Below are positions 1 through 8,237 of a stretch of 23,598 nucleotides of DNA, piece by piece. The position numbers were made by a program, and so were the translations under genes. Below the pieces are notes generated by a model that ran no database searches, was not told the DNA's origin, and saw only the letters and a program-made list of their open reading frames with translations. The DNA is from JBBQYA01 sp038209155 (GTDB lineage: Bacteria; Bacteroidota; Bacteroidia; Sphingobacteriales; Sphingobacteriaceae), in contig JBBQYA010000041.1 in assembly GCA_038209155.1 (NCBI GenBank), positions 1 to 23,598 on the forward strand, read 5' to 3'. Within the stretch, counting starts at the first letter, position 1. Each line of letters starts with the position of its first letter.

Positions 1-209
1 TACAATTGGCAGATTTTATTGGTTTAGATGTTTGTTTAGCAATATTAAATGTTTTATATGATGGTTTCGGAAATCAGAAATATGCTCCTTGCCCACTTTT
101 AGTTAATATGGTGATGGCTGGAAATAAAGGAATTAAATCTGGAAATGGATTTTATGAATATAAGGCTGGATCGAAAGAATTAAAAGTAGCCGAACGTTGG
201 AGAAAATAA
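1..209 (+). CDS. 3-hydroxybutyryl-CoA dehydrogenase, C-terminal fragment (truncated by window edge)
   Basis: This is the last 68 or so codons of a gene that enters from the left; the frame is already open at base 3, and the TTG at base 6 encodes an internal leucine, not a start. The residues LADFIGLDVCLAI, then a CPLLVNMVMAG stretch and KSGNGFYEY near the end, match the C-terminal helical dimerisation domain of short-chain 3-hydroxyacyl-CoA / 3-hydroxybutyryl-CoA dehydrogenases (Hbd/PaaH family). These enzymes oxidise or reduce 3-hydroxyacyl-CoA with NAD(P) in fatty-acid or butanoate metabolism. The NAD-binding Rossmann half lies outside the window, so cofactor and substrate cannot be judged. 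The gene converges with the pseudouridine synthase gene, with a predicted shared terminator between them. Confidence 0.85.
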   Translation, partial: QLADFIGLDVCLAILNVLYDGFGNQKYAPCPLLVNMVMAGNKGIKSGNGFYEYKAGSKELKVAERWRK

Positions 210-234
210 TTTATTAAAGAGTAATTGCTCATAG

Positions 235-288
235 AAAAAAGAATTAAAAAATAGCAACGTTTAATCTTTTTCTAAATAATTCTTTTTT
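235..288. terminator. Candidate bidirectional terminator between convergent genes
   Basis: A perfect 12-bp inverted repeat, AAAAAAGAATTA (235-246) and TAATTCTTTTTT (277-288), encloses a 30-nt loop. It lies 25 bp after the dehydrogenase stop and 13 bp beyond the 3' end of the pseudouridine synthase gene. The A-tract/T-tract arms give a T-run on either strand, as in shared terminators of convergent genes. The loop is long and the stem is weak in G+C, so efficiency is uncertain. Confidence 0.5.
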
Positions 289-301
289 ATTTGTAAGAAA
301 A

Positions 302-979
302 TTACCAACTCATTAATTCTTTTATTCTTACAAACTCTGATTGTATTTCAGCTTTTATAACTATTCTTTGACCAGTAATAGGATGATTAAATTCCAATTC
401 GCTAGCGTGCAAAAGCATGGTATTTAATTGAAAATTATTTAAGAAAAACCGATTTTGCTTATTACATCCATGTGGTCTATCGGCTATAATTGGATGCAGA
501 ATATGGCTTAAATGTTTCCTTATTTGATGCATTCTGCCGGTTTTTGGATAAACTTCTAATAAGGAATATCGAGAAGTTTCGTACTTCCCAGAAGAAATTG
601 GAAGTTCGGAAGTGGCTAGTGTTTTATATTCTGTAATTGCATCCTGCAATGTTCCATTTTCTTTTCTCAATGGATAATCTATAACTTCTGAATCAGCAGT
701 AAATCCTCTTACAATTGCTAAATAAGTTTTTTTTATTTCTCCATTAGAAAATTTTTTCTGCATCGTTCTTTCTGTTTCTTTATCAAATGCAAAAAGTAAA
801 ACTCCACCTGTTTTTCTATCAAGCCGGTGTACAGGCATTACCATTTTACCAATCTGATCGCGTAATAATTGCAATGCAAATATTTGAACATCGGCAGCTA
901 AAGACGAACGATGGACTAATAAATCATGTGGTTTGTTGATTGCAACAAGATATTCATCTTGATAAATAATTTCTAACAT
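302..979 (-). CDS. truC: RluA-family tRNA pseudouridine synthase (TruC-like)
   Basis: The 225-aa protein is a compact RluA-family pseudouridine synthase without an S4 domain. The catalytic motif HRLDRKTGG spans residues 51-59, with Asp54 as the expected nucleophile, and the C-terminal half carries the conserved GRMHQIRKHL and HPIIAD motifs. Short length, a start almost directly at the catalytic domain, and the NKPHDLLVHRS opening fit TruC, which makes pseudouridine 65 in some tRNAs. RNA target cannot be proved from motifs, so another RluA-type target remains possible. The gene begins 37 bp downstream of argS on the same strand and probably belongs to the arginase-argS-truC transcript; both argS and truC act on tRNA. 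Confidence 0.85.
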   Translation of the reverse strand: MLEIIYQDEYLVAINKPHDLLVHRSSLAADVQIFALQLLRDQIGKMVMPVHRLDRKTGGVLLFAFDKETERTMQKKFSNGEIKKTYLAIVRGFTADSEVIDYPLRKENGTLQDAITEYKTLATSELPISSGKYETSRYSLLEVYPKTGRMHQIRKHLSHILHPIIADRPHGCNKQNRFFLNNFQLNTMLLHASELEFNHPITGQRIVIKAEIQSEFVRIKELMSW

Positions 980-1016
980 GATTGATTTGTAAATTTTATT
1001 TGTAAAAGAAAATCAA

Positions 1017-2795
1017 TTACATTTTTTCTGGAACAGAAATTCCCAACATAGAAAATCCATTTTTTAAAACTTTAGCAGTAGAAACAGAAAGCGCAATTCG
1101 AATATTTTTTAAATTATTGTCACTTTCAGTTGCTATCGGCGAACTATGATAAAATCGATTGTAAACTTTTGCAGTTTCAAATAGATAATTTGCAATTAAA
1201 GCAGGATTTCTCTCCTTTGCTGCAATTAAAATAGTTTCTGGAAAATAAGATAATTGAACTATTATTTCCTTTTCATCTTTTGGAAGTTGTATAGCATTAA
1301 GTGACTCGTGATTTAAATCCGAATTCACTTTTCGCAATACTGATTGAATTCTAGCGTAAGTATATTGAATAAACGGAGCTGTATTTCCATGTAAATCAAT
1401 TGATTCTGCTGGATCAAACAGAAGTCTTTTTTTAGGATCTACCTTTAGCAAATAATATTTCAAGGCACCTAATCCAATTTGTTGGTAAAGAATTTCTTTT
1501 TCTACATCCGGCATAGAATCTAATTTCCCAAGAGATTCTGTTTGCTTCCTCGCTTCTTCTATCATTTCCTGCATCAACTCATCCGCATCAACTACAGTTC
1601 CTTCTCTAGATTTCATTTTGCCTGAAGGTAAATCTACCATTCCATAAGAAAGATGATATAAACCTTGAGCCCATTTTTTACCCAGCTTTTTAAGAATTAA
1701 AAACAAAACTTTAAAATGATATTCTTGCTCATTTCCCACTACATAAATGGATTGATCCATTCCGAAATCTTCAAATTTTTGCTGTGCCGTGCCAAGATCT
1801 TGAGTAATATAAACCGAGGTTCCATCGCTTCGAAGAATCAACTTTTCATCTAAACCATCTGCTGTCAAATCTACCCAAACTGAATTATCTTCTTTTCTGA
1901 AAAACACTCCTTTCTCTAAGCCTTCATCCACTATTTCTTTTCCTAATAAATAGGTTTGAGATTCATAATAAAATTTATCAAAATCAACACCAAGCATTTT
2001 GTAAGTAACATCAAATCCCTCATACACCCATGAATTCATCTTTTTCCATAAATCTAGGACTTCAGAATCTCCATTTTCCCATTTTTGTAGCATTTGTTGT
2101 GCTTCAATAATGATAGGTGCCATTTTTTTTGCTTCTGTTTCTGTTACTCCTGATTCAATTAAATTTTGTATTTCTTTTTTATACTCCTGGTCAAATTTTA
2201 CATAATATTTACCTACCAGATGATCGCCTTTTATTGCAGAACTTTGAGGTGATTCTCCATTTCCAAATTTTTGCCATGCAAGCATAGATTTACAAATATG
2301 AATTCCTCTATCATTAATTAAATTTGCTTTTATTACCGAATAACCTGCAGCTTTTAGAATTTCGCCAATTGAATAGCCAAGAAGATTATTTCTTACATGA
2401 CCTAAATGAAGCGGCTTATTTGTATTGGGTGAAGAATATTCAATTAAAACTTTTTCAGTTTTAAGTTGAGCAGATCCGAAATTCTGATTTTGAATTTGAT
2501 TCTTTAGTTCTTCCATCCAAAACTCATCACTGATTGTTAAATTCAAAAATCCTTGAACTACATTAAAATCGGAAATAATTTCTGAATTAGTTTTTAACCA
2601 CTCACCTATTTCTTGTGCTGTCTGTTCCGGTTTTTTTCCAGATAATTTACCAAATGAAAATACAACCAGCGTAACTTCACCTTCAAATTCCTTTCTGGTT
2701 TGTTGTAAAACAATTTCTTTATTATCAATTTTCTTTTGGTAAAGACTTAAAATAGATTTGTTTACTAATTCTATTATTTGTTCTGAAAGATTCAT
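1017..2795 (-). CDS. argS: Arginyl-tRNA synthetase
   Basis: This class I aminoacyl-tRNA synthetase charges tRNA-Arg with arginine in the cytoplasm. Numbered from the first possible in-frame codon (TTG at 2819), the HIGH-type motif HLGH is at residues 138-141, within SPNTNKPLHLGHVRNN, and the KMSKS-type loop GKMKSREG is near 400-407. An N-terminal Add1-like domain precedes them, and a C-terminal DALR anticodon-binding domain begins around HGNTAPFIQYTYARIQ. I place the start at the ATG at 2795 (592 aa) because MNLSEQIIELVNKS looks like a normal ArgS N-terminus; the upstream TTG at 2819 overlaps the arginase stop and adds eight unconvincing residues. With the ATG start, argS begins 20 bp after arginase, so co-transcription is likely. 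Confidence 0.95.
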   Translation of the reverse strand: MNLSEQIIELVNKSILSLYQKKIDNKEIVLQQTRKEFEGEVTLVVFSFGKLSGKKPEQTAQEIGEWLKTNSEIISDFNVVQGFLNLTISDEFWMEELKNQIQNQNFGSAQLKTEKVLIEYSSPNTNKPLHLGHVRNNLLGYSIGEILKAAGYSVIKANLINDRGIHICKSMLAWQKFGNGESPQSSAIKGDHLVGKYYVKFDQEYKKEIQNLIESGVTETEAKKMAPIIIEAQQMLQKWENGDSEVLDLWKKMNSWVYEGFDVTYKMLGVDFDKFYYESQTYLLGKEIVDEGLEKGVFFRKEDNSVWVDLTADGLDEKLILRSDGTSVYITQDLGTAQQKFEDFGMDQSIYVVGNEQEYHFKVLFLILKKLGKKWAQGLYHLSYGMVDLPSGKMKSREGTVVDADELMQEMIEEARKQTESLGKLDSMPDVEKEILYQQIGLGALKYYLLKVDPKKRLLFDPAESIDLHGNTAPFIQYTYARIQSVLRKVNSDLNHESLNAIQLPKDEKEIIVQLSYFPETILIAAKERNPALIANYLFETAKVYNRFYHSSPIATESDNNLKNIRIALSVSTAKVLKNGFSMLGISVPEKM

Positions 2796-2815
2796 TCGCA
2801 CATTAAATTTTTTAA

Positions 2816-3763
2816 TCAATCATTTATCAATTGATTAGTTGCTCTAACCAAAATCTCAAAAGCATTTTCTGCCATTAAATTTTCCTTATCCAAAGTTGGA
2901 TTTACTTCTACCATTTCAAAACAACAAACTTTTTTGCTTTGCATTAATCTGGCTACTAAATTACCTGCTTCTTTTTCTGTAATTCCATTCGGAACTGGTG
3001 TTCCGGTGCCTTTTGAAATAGAAGAATCCATACTATCCACATCAAAAGAAACATAAATTAAATCGCATGAATCTAGTAATAATAAAGTTTCAATTGCTAC
3101 TTTCTCTACACCTTTTCTTCTGATTTCGGCAGTAGTAAAATTTTTAATTCCGTATTTCTTTATTAAATAATCTTCTTGAGGTTCCGTATCTCGAACATTA
3201 ATATATACTAAGTCCTGATAAGATATTTTAGGACTAATTCCACCTAGGTTTTTTAATTGAAACCAATAATTTATACTTTCTTGATCTGGTTTGTTCACTT
3301 TCGATTCAACATTGTCCTCCCCAAGTGAAACTGCAATTGGCATTCCATGCATATTACCAGATGGAGTGGTGTATGGCGTGTGCAAATCTGCATGAGCATC
3401 AATCCAAATTACTCCCAATCTTGCTTTTGGATTAGCAATTTTAATCCCCGCTATTGTACCAGCTGCTGTAGAATGATCACCAGCCAGAATAACCGGAAAT
3501 TCATTTTGTTTCATGGTTTTGGTTACCTCCTCACTCACTCTTTCTAGCATCGTTAAAACTCCAGAAATACGTTTCGCATATTGGCTACCAGTGGAATCTA
3601 ATAGCAAATGATTTTCATTTGGAACTTCTACGGTTTTATATTGTTTAAAATATCTACTTCCGAAATCCAAAGCAGCTATTTTAATAGCATCAACACCCAT
3701 ACTTGCTCCTCTGGTTCCTGCGCCTAGCTCAGATTTCACTTCTATGATTTTAAGGTTTCGCAT
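2816..3763 (-). CDS. rocF: Arginase (ureohydrolase family)
   Basis: The 315-aa protein is a manganese-dependent ureohydrolase. The visible metal ligands are His97 in AGDHS, the DAHAD motif at 122-126 and the DVD motif at 241-243. His139 in SGNMHGMP corresponds to the active-site histidine of arginases, and the N-terminal GAGTRGASMG loop is also arginase-like. The expected reaction is arginine to ornithine plus urea. Agmatinase and formimidoylglutamase share this fold, and agmatinase would fit the decarboxylase gene next door, but the SGN-HG and GTRG signatures favour arginase. It is first in a minus-strand run with argS and truC and is transcribed divergently from the arginine decarboxylase gene, with 116 bp between them. 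Confidence 0.82.
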   Translation of the reverse strand: MRNLKIIEVKSELGAGTRGASMGVDAIKIAALDFGSRYFKQYKTVEVPNENHLLLDSTGSQYAKRISGVLTMLERVSEEVTKTMKQNEFPVILAGDHSTAAGTIAGIKIANPKARLGVIWIDAHADLHTPYTTPSGNMHGMPIAVSLGEDNVESKVNKPDQESINYWFQLKNLGGISPKISYQDLVYINVRDTEPQEDYLIKKYGIKNFTTAEIRRKGVEKVAIETLLLLDSCDLIYVSFDVDSMDSSISKGTGTPVPNGITEKEAGNLVARLMQSKKVCCFEMVEVNPTLDKENLMAENAFEILVRATNQLIND

Positions 3764-3797
3764 GGTATAGGTTTAGATTCAATAAGTTATAAATAAA

Positions 3798-3820
3798 AAG
3801 TGTTTTTCTACCAAACACTT
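3798..3820. promoter_or_regulatory. Inverted repeat in the arginase / arginine decarboxylase intergenic region
   Basis: A perfect 8-bp inverted repeat, AAGTGTTT (3798-3805) and AAACACTT (3813-3820), with a 7-nt spacer. It sits 15 bp upstream of the -33 element of the decarboxylase promoter and 35 bp upstream of the arginase start, where a regulator of both divergent genes could bind. It could instead form a hairpin in the arginase leader. It does not resemble a classical ArgR box, and no regulator gene is next to it. Confidence 0.35.
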
Positions 3821-3834
3821 AACAGAAAATCGGG

Positions 3835-3862
3835 TTGAGTAATTTTATAAAAATTATATTTG
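3835..3862 (+). promoter_or_regulatory. Bacteroidota-type promoter of the arginine decarboxylase gene
   Basis: TTG at 3835-3837 and TATATTTG at 3855-3862 are separated by 17 bp and match the Bacteroidota housekeeping consensus (TTG, then TAnnTTTG). The expected transcription start is around 3868-3870, leaving a leader of about 10 nt before the ATG at 3880. This is the clearest two-element promoter in the window. Confidence 0.65.
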
Positions 3863-3879
3863 CCAAATAATACAGAAAA

Positions 3880-5262
3880 ATGCAAAGCTATCAAGAATTT
3901 TTAGATTTAAGTGTTGGGTTTCCGCAGGACGGTTTTGAAGTGCACGATGACGAGTTATATTTCCATGATTTGAATTTAATGGAAATGATTGAAACGTATG
4001 GTACTCCTTTAAGATTTACCTATTTACCAATTATTTCTAAAAAGATACAGCAAGCTAAATTACTTTTTCAAGCTGCCATCGTAAAAAATAATTATAGAGG
4101 AAACTACACCTATTGTTACTGCACTAAAAGTTCACATTTTAGACACATTGTAGAAGAAGCTTTGAAAAATGGAGTTCATTTAGAAACTTCCTCAGCTTTT
4201 GATATGCCAATGATAGATGCATTGGAGAAAAAAGGGATTATAGACAAAAACCTGATGGTGATTTGTAATGGATTTAAAAGTTTCCAATACAAGCAATATA
4301 TTATTGATATGATTCATGATGGTTTTTCCAACATCTTACCTATTTTGGATAATAAAGAAGAATTTAATATTTATGATGATGAATTGGATTTGCCTTGTAA
4401 TTTAGGAATCAGAATAGCCTCGGAGGAAGAGCCTGATTCTCAATTTTATACAAGCAGATTAGGAATAAGAGCTGATGATATTATAGATTTCTACCATAGT
4501 AAAATTGAAAAAAATGAGAACTTTAAAATTAAACTTCTTCATTTTTTTATTAATTCTGGTATTAGTGATTCTCCATATTACTGGAATGAATTAGAAAAGT
4601 ATGTTACCTTATATTGCAAATTCAAAAAGATCAATCCAGATTTGACGATGTTGGATATTGGTGGTGGAATGCCTTTTAAAAATTCCTTGGCTTTTGATTT
4701 TGATTATGAATACATGATCAATGAAATCGTGAAAAGAATAAAAGATATTTGTGCAGAACACGATGTAATAGAACCAGATATCATTACCGAATTTGGAAAA
4801 TATACAGTAGCTGAGGCTTCAGGAATATTGTATAAAGTGTTAGGCAGAAAACAACAAAACGATCGAGAAAAGTGGTTGATGTTGGATGGAAGTTTTATTA
4901 CCAATTTACCAGATGTATGGGCAATGAACCAGCGTTATATTTTATTACCAATTAATAATTGGGATACAGAATATGAAAAGGTAAACCTTGGCGGAATGAC
5001 TTGCGATGGTCAAGATTACTATAATCAGGAAGCCCACATGAATTCTGTATTTATGCCAAAAACAAGAAAAGTTCAATATTTAGGATTTTTTCATACGGGT
5101 GCATATCAAGAAGTTCTAAGTGGATATGGTGGCATACATCATTGTTTATTGCCTACTCCAAAACATATTTTAATCAGAAGAAACAGAGACGAAACGTTTA
5201 ATTATGAGGTGTTTGGAGAAGAGCAGAATAGTAAACAAGTAATGAAGATTTTAGGGTATTAA
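3880..5262 (+). CDS. speA: Biosynthetic arginine decarboxylase (PLP, fold type III)
   Basis: The 460-aa protein is a pyridoxal-phosphate decarboxylase of the alanine-racemase-like fold, of the short form I associate with Bacteroidota (about 460 aa against roughly 630-660 aa for E. coli SpeA). The expected reaction is arginine to agmatine, the first step of one polyamine route. The probable Schiff-base lysine is Lys83 in YCYCTKSSHF. Other landmarks are HLETSSAFD (100-108), the phosphate-binding GGGMP (261-265), the C-terminal catalytic TCDGQD (374-379) and GAYQ (407-410). Substrate is inferred from resemblance to this clade; a related amino-acid decarboxylase cannot be excluded. It has its own promoter and diverges from arginase, which competes for the same substrate. 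Confidence 0.85.
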   Translation: MQSYQEFLDLSVGFPQDGFEVHDDELYFHDLNLMEMIETYGTPLRFTYLPIISKKIQQAKLLFQAAIVKNNYRGNYTYCYCTKSSHFRHIVEEALKNGVHLETSSAFDMPMIDALEKKGIIDKNLMVICNGFKSFQYKQYIIDMIHDGFSNILPILDNKEEFNIYDDELDLPCNLGIRIASEEEPDSQFYTSRLGIRADDIIDFYHSKIEKNENFKIKLLHFFINSGISDSPYYWNELEKYVTLYCKFKKINPDLTMLDIGGGMPFKNSLAFDFDYEYMINEIVKRIKDICAEHDVIEPDIITEFGKYTVAEASGILYKVLGRKQQNDREKWLMLDGSFITNLPDVWAMNQRYILLPINNWDTEYEKVNLGGMTCDGQDYYNQEAHMNSVFMPKTRKVQYLGFFHTGAYQEVLSGYGGIHHCLLPTPKHILIRRNRDETFNYEVFGEEQNSKQVMKILGY

Positions 5263-5396
5263 TTGTTGATTTATTTAATGTTATTTTCGTTTTTATTGAA
5301 AATCGTTCAGTAAAATTAAGTGATAATTTTATTAATATTTTTCTAATTCAAATATTAGATAAATAAATACAAATAAGACCGTCTCGAATTTCATAA

Positions 5397-5404
5397 TATA
5401 TTTG
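5397..5404 (+). promoter_or_regulatory. -7 promoter box upstream of the GT2 gene
   Basis: TATATTTG, a full TAnnTTTG match, ends 24 bp before the ATG at 5429. No TTG is seen at the usual distance upstream, so only the -7 element is supported. It lies in the 166-bp gap after the arginine decarboxylase gene, which also holds an AT-only 8-bp inverted repeat (5333-5340 and 5350-5357) without a T-tail, a poor terminator candidate. Confidence 0.45.
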
Positions 5405-5428
5405 AGCGTCATATTTTCTCATTAAGAA

Positions 5429-6142
5429 ATGCTCATAAAAAAACTTTCCATTATAATTCCAGCATATAATGAGGCTGCTACAATTCATCAAATTTTAAAT
5501 AAAATTATAGAAGTTCAGCTTTCAAATGATATTCAAAAAGAAATTATTATCGTGAATGACTGCTCGAAGGACAAAACACAAGAAGTAATAGTAAATTATA
5601 TTAAAAGTAACAAGGAATTTGATATTAGATTATTCAATCAAGAAATAAATAAAGGAAAAGGTGCAGCATTGCACAAGGGTATTTCCTTGGCTAGTGGAGA
5701 ATACTTAATTGTTCAAGATGCTGATTTAGAGTATGATCCGAACGAATATAACATTTTGCTGAAACCTATAATTGAAGGTTTCGCAGATGTAGTTTATGGT
5801 TTCCGTTTTATGGGAGGCAAACCACACAGAATTTTATTTTTTTGGCATACCATAGGAAATAAATTTCTAACTGCACTATCCAATATATTTACCAATTTGA
5901 ATTTGTCTGATATGGAAACTTGCTACAAATTATTTAGAACAGATATTATTCAAAAAATAAAACTAAAAGAAAATAGGTTTGGTTTTGAGCCAGAAGTAAC
6001 TGCAAAAATCTCCAAAGTTCCTAAAATCAGAATATATGAAGTTGGAATTTCATATTATGGAAGAACTTATGAGGAAGGTAAAAAAATAAATTGGAAAGAT
6101 GGTTTCAGAGCAATTTACTGCATTCTAAAATATAATTTGTAA
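5429..6142 (+). CDS. GT2 glycosyltransferase, polyprenol-phosphate sugar synthase-like
   Basis: This 237-aa GT-A-fold glycosyltransferase resembles dolichol-phosphate mannose / polyprenol-phosphate glucose synthases. It opens with the nucleotide-sugar binding strand LSIIIPAYNEAATI (6-19), followed by VNDCSKDKT (42-50), NKGKGAALHKG (74-84) and the metal-binding QDADLEYDP (96-104). DMETCYKLFR (161-170) and GFEPEVTAKI (185-194) are typical of the DPM1-like clade. There is no long C-terminal membrane domain, so it is a soluble or peripheral form that would move a sugar from a nucleotide donor to undecaprenyl phosphate. The next gene starts 8 bp downstream and encodes a multi-pass membrane protein, the natural partner for using such a donor. 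The sugar cannot be told from sequence. Confidence 0.85.
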   Translation: MLIKKLSIIIPAYNEAATIHQILNKIIEVQLSNDIQKEIIIVNDCSKDKTQEVIVNYIKSNKEFDIRLFNQEINKGKGAALHKGISLASGEYLIVQDADLEYDPNEYNILLKPIIEGFADVVYGFRFMGGKPHRILFFWHTIGNKFLTALSNIFTNLNLSDMETCYKLFRTDIIQKIKLKENRFGFEPEVTAKISKVPKIRIYEVGISYYGRTYEEGKKINWKDGFRAIYCILKYNL

Positions 6143-6150
6143 TTGATTTA

Positions 6151-7740
6151 ATGAAAAAAAATCTTTTAATTATAAAAAACAGTTGGCCATTTTTTTTCGG
6201 ATTAATAATTGGTTTATATTTTATAACATTTAACATTGTTGGTAATAATTTAAGCCATTTTCCAGGAGATTTAGGTGATGGAAGATTTAATAATTATATT
6301 TTAGAACATGGGCATAAATATATTTCTGGTCAAGAAAAATCATTTTGGAATGCTCCTTTCATGTTTCCAGAAGAAAATATCATTTCCTATTCGGATAATT
6401 TAATAGGAACCGTTCCATTTTATTCCATTTTTAGAATTTTGGGTTTAGATAGAGAAACTGCTTATCAATGTTGGTTTGTTTTAATGTTTGCCTTAAGTTA
6501 TTTAACCTGCTATTTATTCTTAAAATGGTGTTTTAAAAATAATTATGCTGCTGTATTGGGTTCTATGATTTTTGCATTTTCCATGGCTATGCAATCTCAA
6601 ATGACTCATGCTCAAATGTTTCCTCGGTTTCCTATTCCAATTGCCTTTTGGATGTGTTTATTATTTATTAAAGAATTAAAACCAATTTATTTCATTGGAG
6701 CTATTTTTACAGTGGTTTATCAGTTTTATTGTGGAATTTATTTAGGATTTTTTCTCTCTGCTGTAATTGGAATTTTATTATTGATAATTCTCATAAATAA
6801 TTATTCGCTATTATTAGAAAAGGTGAAGAATATTCGTTGGATTACGCAAATTTCCATCGGTTTAATAATTAATATAGTAATTATTTTGCCTTTGATGATT
6901 CCATATATTAAAAGATCAAAAGCCGTCGGTTTTAATGTATATGAAAATATAGTTTCAACTATTCCAACGTTGAGATCATATTTTTTTAGTCAAGATGGTA
7001 GTCTATTTTGGAAAATGTTTCAAGAAACCGGGACAAAATATCCAGCTTATTGGGATCATCAAATATATGCAGGAGGGGTTGCAACTTTTTGTTTAATGTT
7101 TTTTATAGGGTTTATTTTATTTAAAATTATCACCAAACAAAATTGTAAAGATTTTAATAAATCTTTATTAATTATTCTTTTTTCAAGCGGTTTAGCTACC
7201 TTTTTATTATTCACTCGCTATCAAGGATTTTCATTTTATAAAATGATTTTCATATTACCTAGCTTTGCGTCTCTTCGATGTGTAACTCGAATAATTACTG
7301 TAGAATTAATTTATTTTTCTATAGCAACAGCATTTGTATTTACATTGATAAATAATAAATTAAAAAACTATAGCGGACTATTATTTCTTTTATTTTCAAC
7401 ATTAATTATTGCAGACAATTATTATAAAGTAGATAAATCTTATCGTACTCAAAAAACAGAATCACAGATTAGAATTAAAAATCTAATTGTTCAGATGAAG
7501 GGTATGGATGAAGGTTCAATTATTTCTTATGAACCTCTAAAATTAGTTGATAATCCAGTTCATTATCAGTTAGATGGAATGTTAGCTAGCCAATCAGAAA
7601 ATATGAAATCTGTGAATGGATACAGTGCCACATGTCCTAGTGGATTTGGGGATTTCTGGAACAATCCTTCTATTGAGGCTAGAAAAGAATGGTTTAAATC
7701 AAAAAATTTTAATCCAGATACCGTTTATGTTTTGCGTTAA
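6151..7740 (+). CDS. Multi-pass membrane protein, probable GT-C-type glycosyltransferase
   Basis: The 529-aa protein has about ten or more hydrophobic segments (for example 12-30, 108-126, 135-147, 178-195, 199-216, 231-251, 309-327, 338-354, 383-400 and 407-421) and a soluble C-terminal part of about 110 residues. A polar loop after the first membrane helix contains PGDLGDGRFNNYILEHG (38-54), whose Asp40 and Asp43 sit where GT-C enzymes (PMT, ArnT, YfhO types) carry catalytic acidic residues. WNAPFMFPEENIISYSDNL in the same loop looks conserved-family-like. The role, moving a sugar from a lipid carrier to a periplasmic or surface acceptor, is inferred from topology and from the DPM1-like gene 8 bp upstream; no specific family was verified. 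Confidence 0.6.
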   Translation: MKKNLLIIKNSWPFFFGLIIGLYFITFNIVGNNLSHFPGDLGDGRFNNYILEHGHKYISGQEKSFWNAPFMFPEENIISYSDNLIGTVPFYSIFRILGLDRETAYQCWFVLMFALSYLTCYLFLKWCFKNNYAAVLGSMIFAFSMAMQSQMTHAQMFPRFPIPIAFWMCLLFIKELKPIYFIGAIFTVVYQFYCGIYLGFFLSAVIGILLLIILINNYSLLLEKVKNIRWITQISIGLIINIVIILPLMIPYIKRSKAVGFNVYENIVSTIPTLRSYFFSQDGSLFWKMFQETGTKYPAYWDHQIYAGGVATFCLMFFIGFILFKIITKQNCKDFNKSLLIILFSSGLATFLLFTRYQGFSFYKMIFILPSFASLRCVTRIITVELIYFSIATAFVFTLINNKLKNYSGLLFLLFSTLIIADNYYKVDKSYRTQKTESQIRIKNLIVQMKGMDEGSIISYEPLKLVDNPVHYQLDGMLASQSENMKSVNGYSATCPSGFGDFWNNPSIEARKEWFKSKNFNPDTVYVLR

Positions 7741-7763
7741 AATCAAATTAAAAGATCACTAAT

Positions 7764-8237
7764 CTATCTCCCAAACTTCAGATAAATTTTCCCAATCACT
7801 TTAAAAATCAAGGTTGAAATAAAAGGAAGACGATTCAAAATTAGATTTAAAAATGGTTTGCGTATTTTAATTTCTACAAATTCCCCATTTTTTATTTGAA
7901 CTGCTTTTATTAATCCATAAATGCTTTCTAAATCTGTCGGCTCATCTTCTTTAAAATTAGAATCACCTTTCGTAATCAGCATTTCTTTATGTTGAGTTTT
8001 ATTTTTTTTTAAAAGACGATGAGCAATAAAACGATGATCTTTTTTTATTAAAAGTATGTCACCAATTTGAATTTTGTAATTATTTATTGGTTCAATTAAT
8101 ACAATTTCATTTGGCCATAAAAGTGGCAACATACTAATTCCTTGAACCTTAGAAGATATTGAAATTCCGCTTTCTAATATTTTCTGGCTGGTTTCTAAAA
8201 GTAGGAATTGATTCTTTTCCAATTCAGAGGTTTTCAT
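7764..8237 (-). CDS. S24/S26-family signal-peptidase-like protein
   Basis: The 157-aa protein contains VQGISMLPLL (31-40), the serine box of S24/S26 peptidases with Ser35 as likely nucleophile. It also has IQIGDILLIKK (57-66), FIAHRLL (70-76) and ITKGDSN (88-94). His73 before Arg74 stands where bacterial signal peptidase I has the catalytic lysine, as in SipW/archaeal-type Ser-His signal peptidases. There is no clear N-terminal membrane anchor; a hydrophobic stretch at about 127-150 could associate with the membrane. It is the last gene of a minus-strand group and overlaps the kinase-like gene by 14 bp, implying translational coupling. A role in cleaving the small peptide encoded upstream or another exported substrate is inference. 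Confidence 0.75.
   Translation of the reverse strand: MKTSELEKNQFLLLETSQKILESGISISSKVQGISMLPLLWPNEIVLIEPINNYKIQIGDILLIKKDHRFIAHRLLKKNKTQHKEMLITKGDSNFKEDEPTDLESIYGLIKAVQIKNGEFVEIKIRKPFLNLILNRLPFISTLIFKVIGKIYLKFGR

Noticed and set aside
5333..5357. 8-bp inverted repeat after the arginine decarboxylase gene as terminator
   Set aside because: Made only of A and T, no T-tail follows, and it lies 71 bp after the stop; expected by chance in such sequence.
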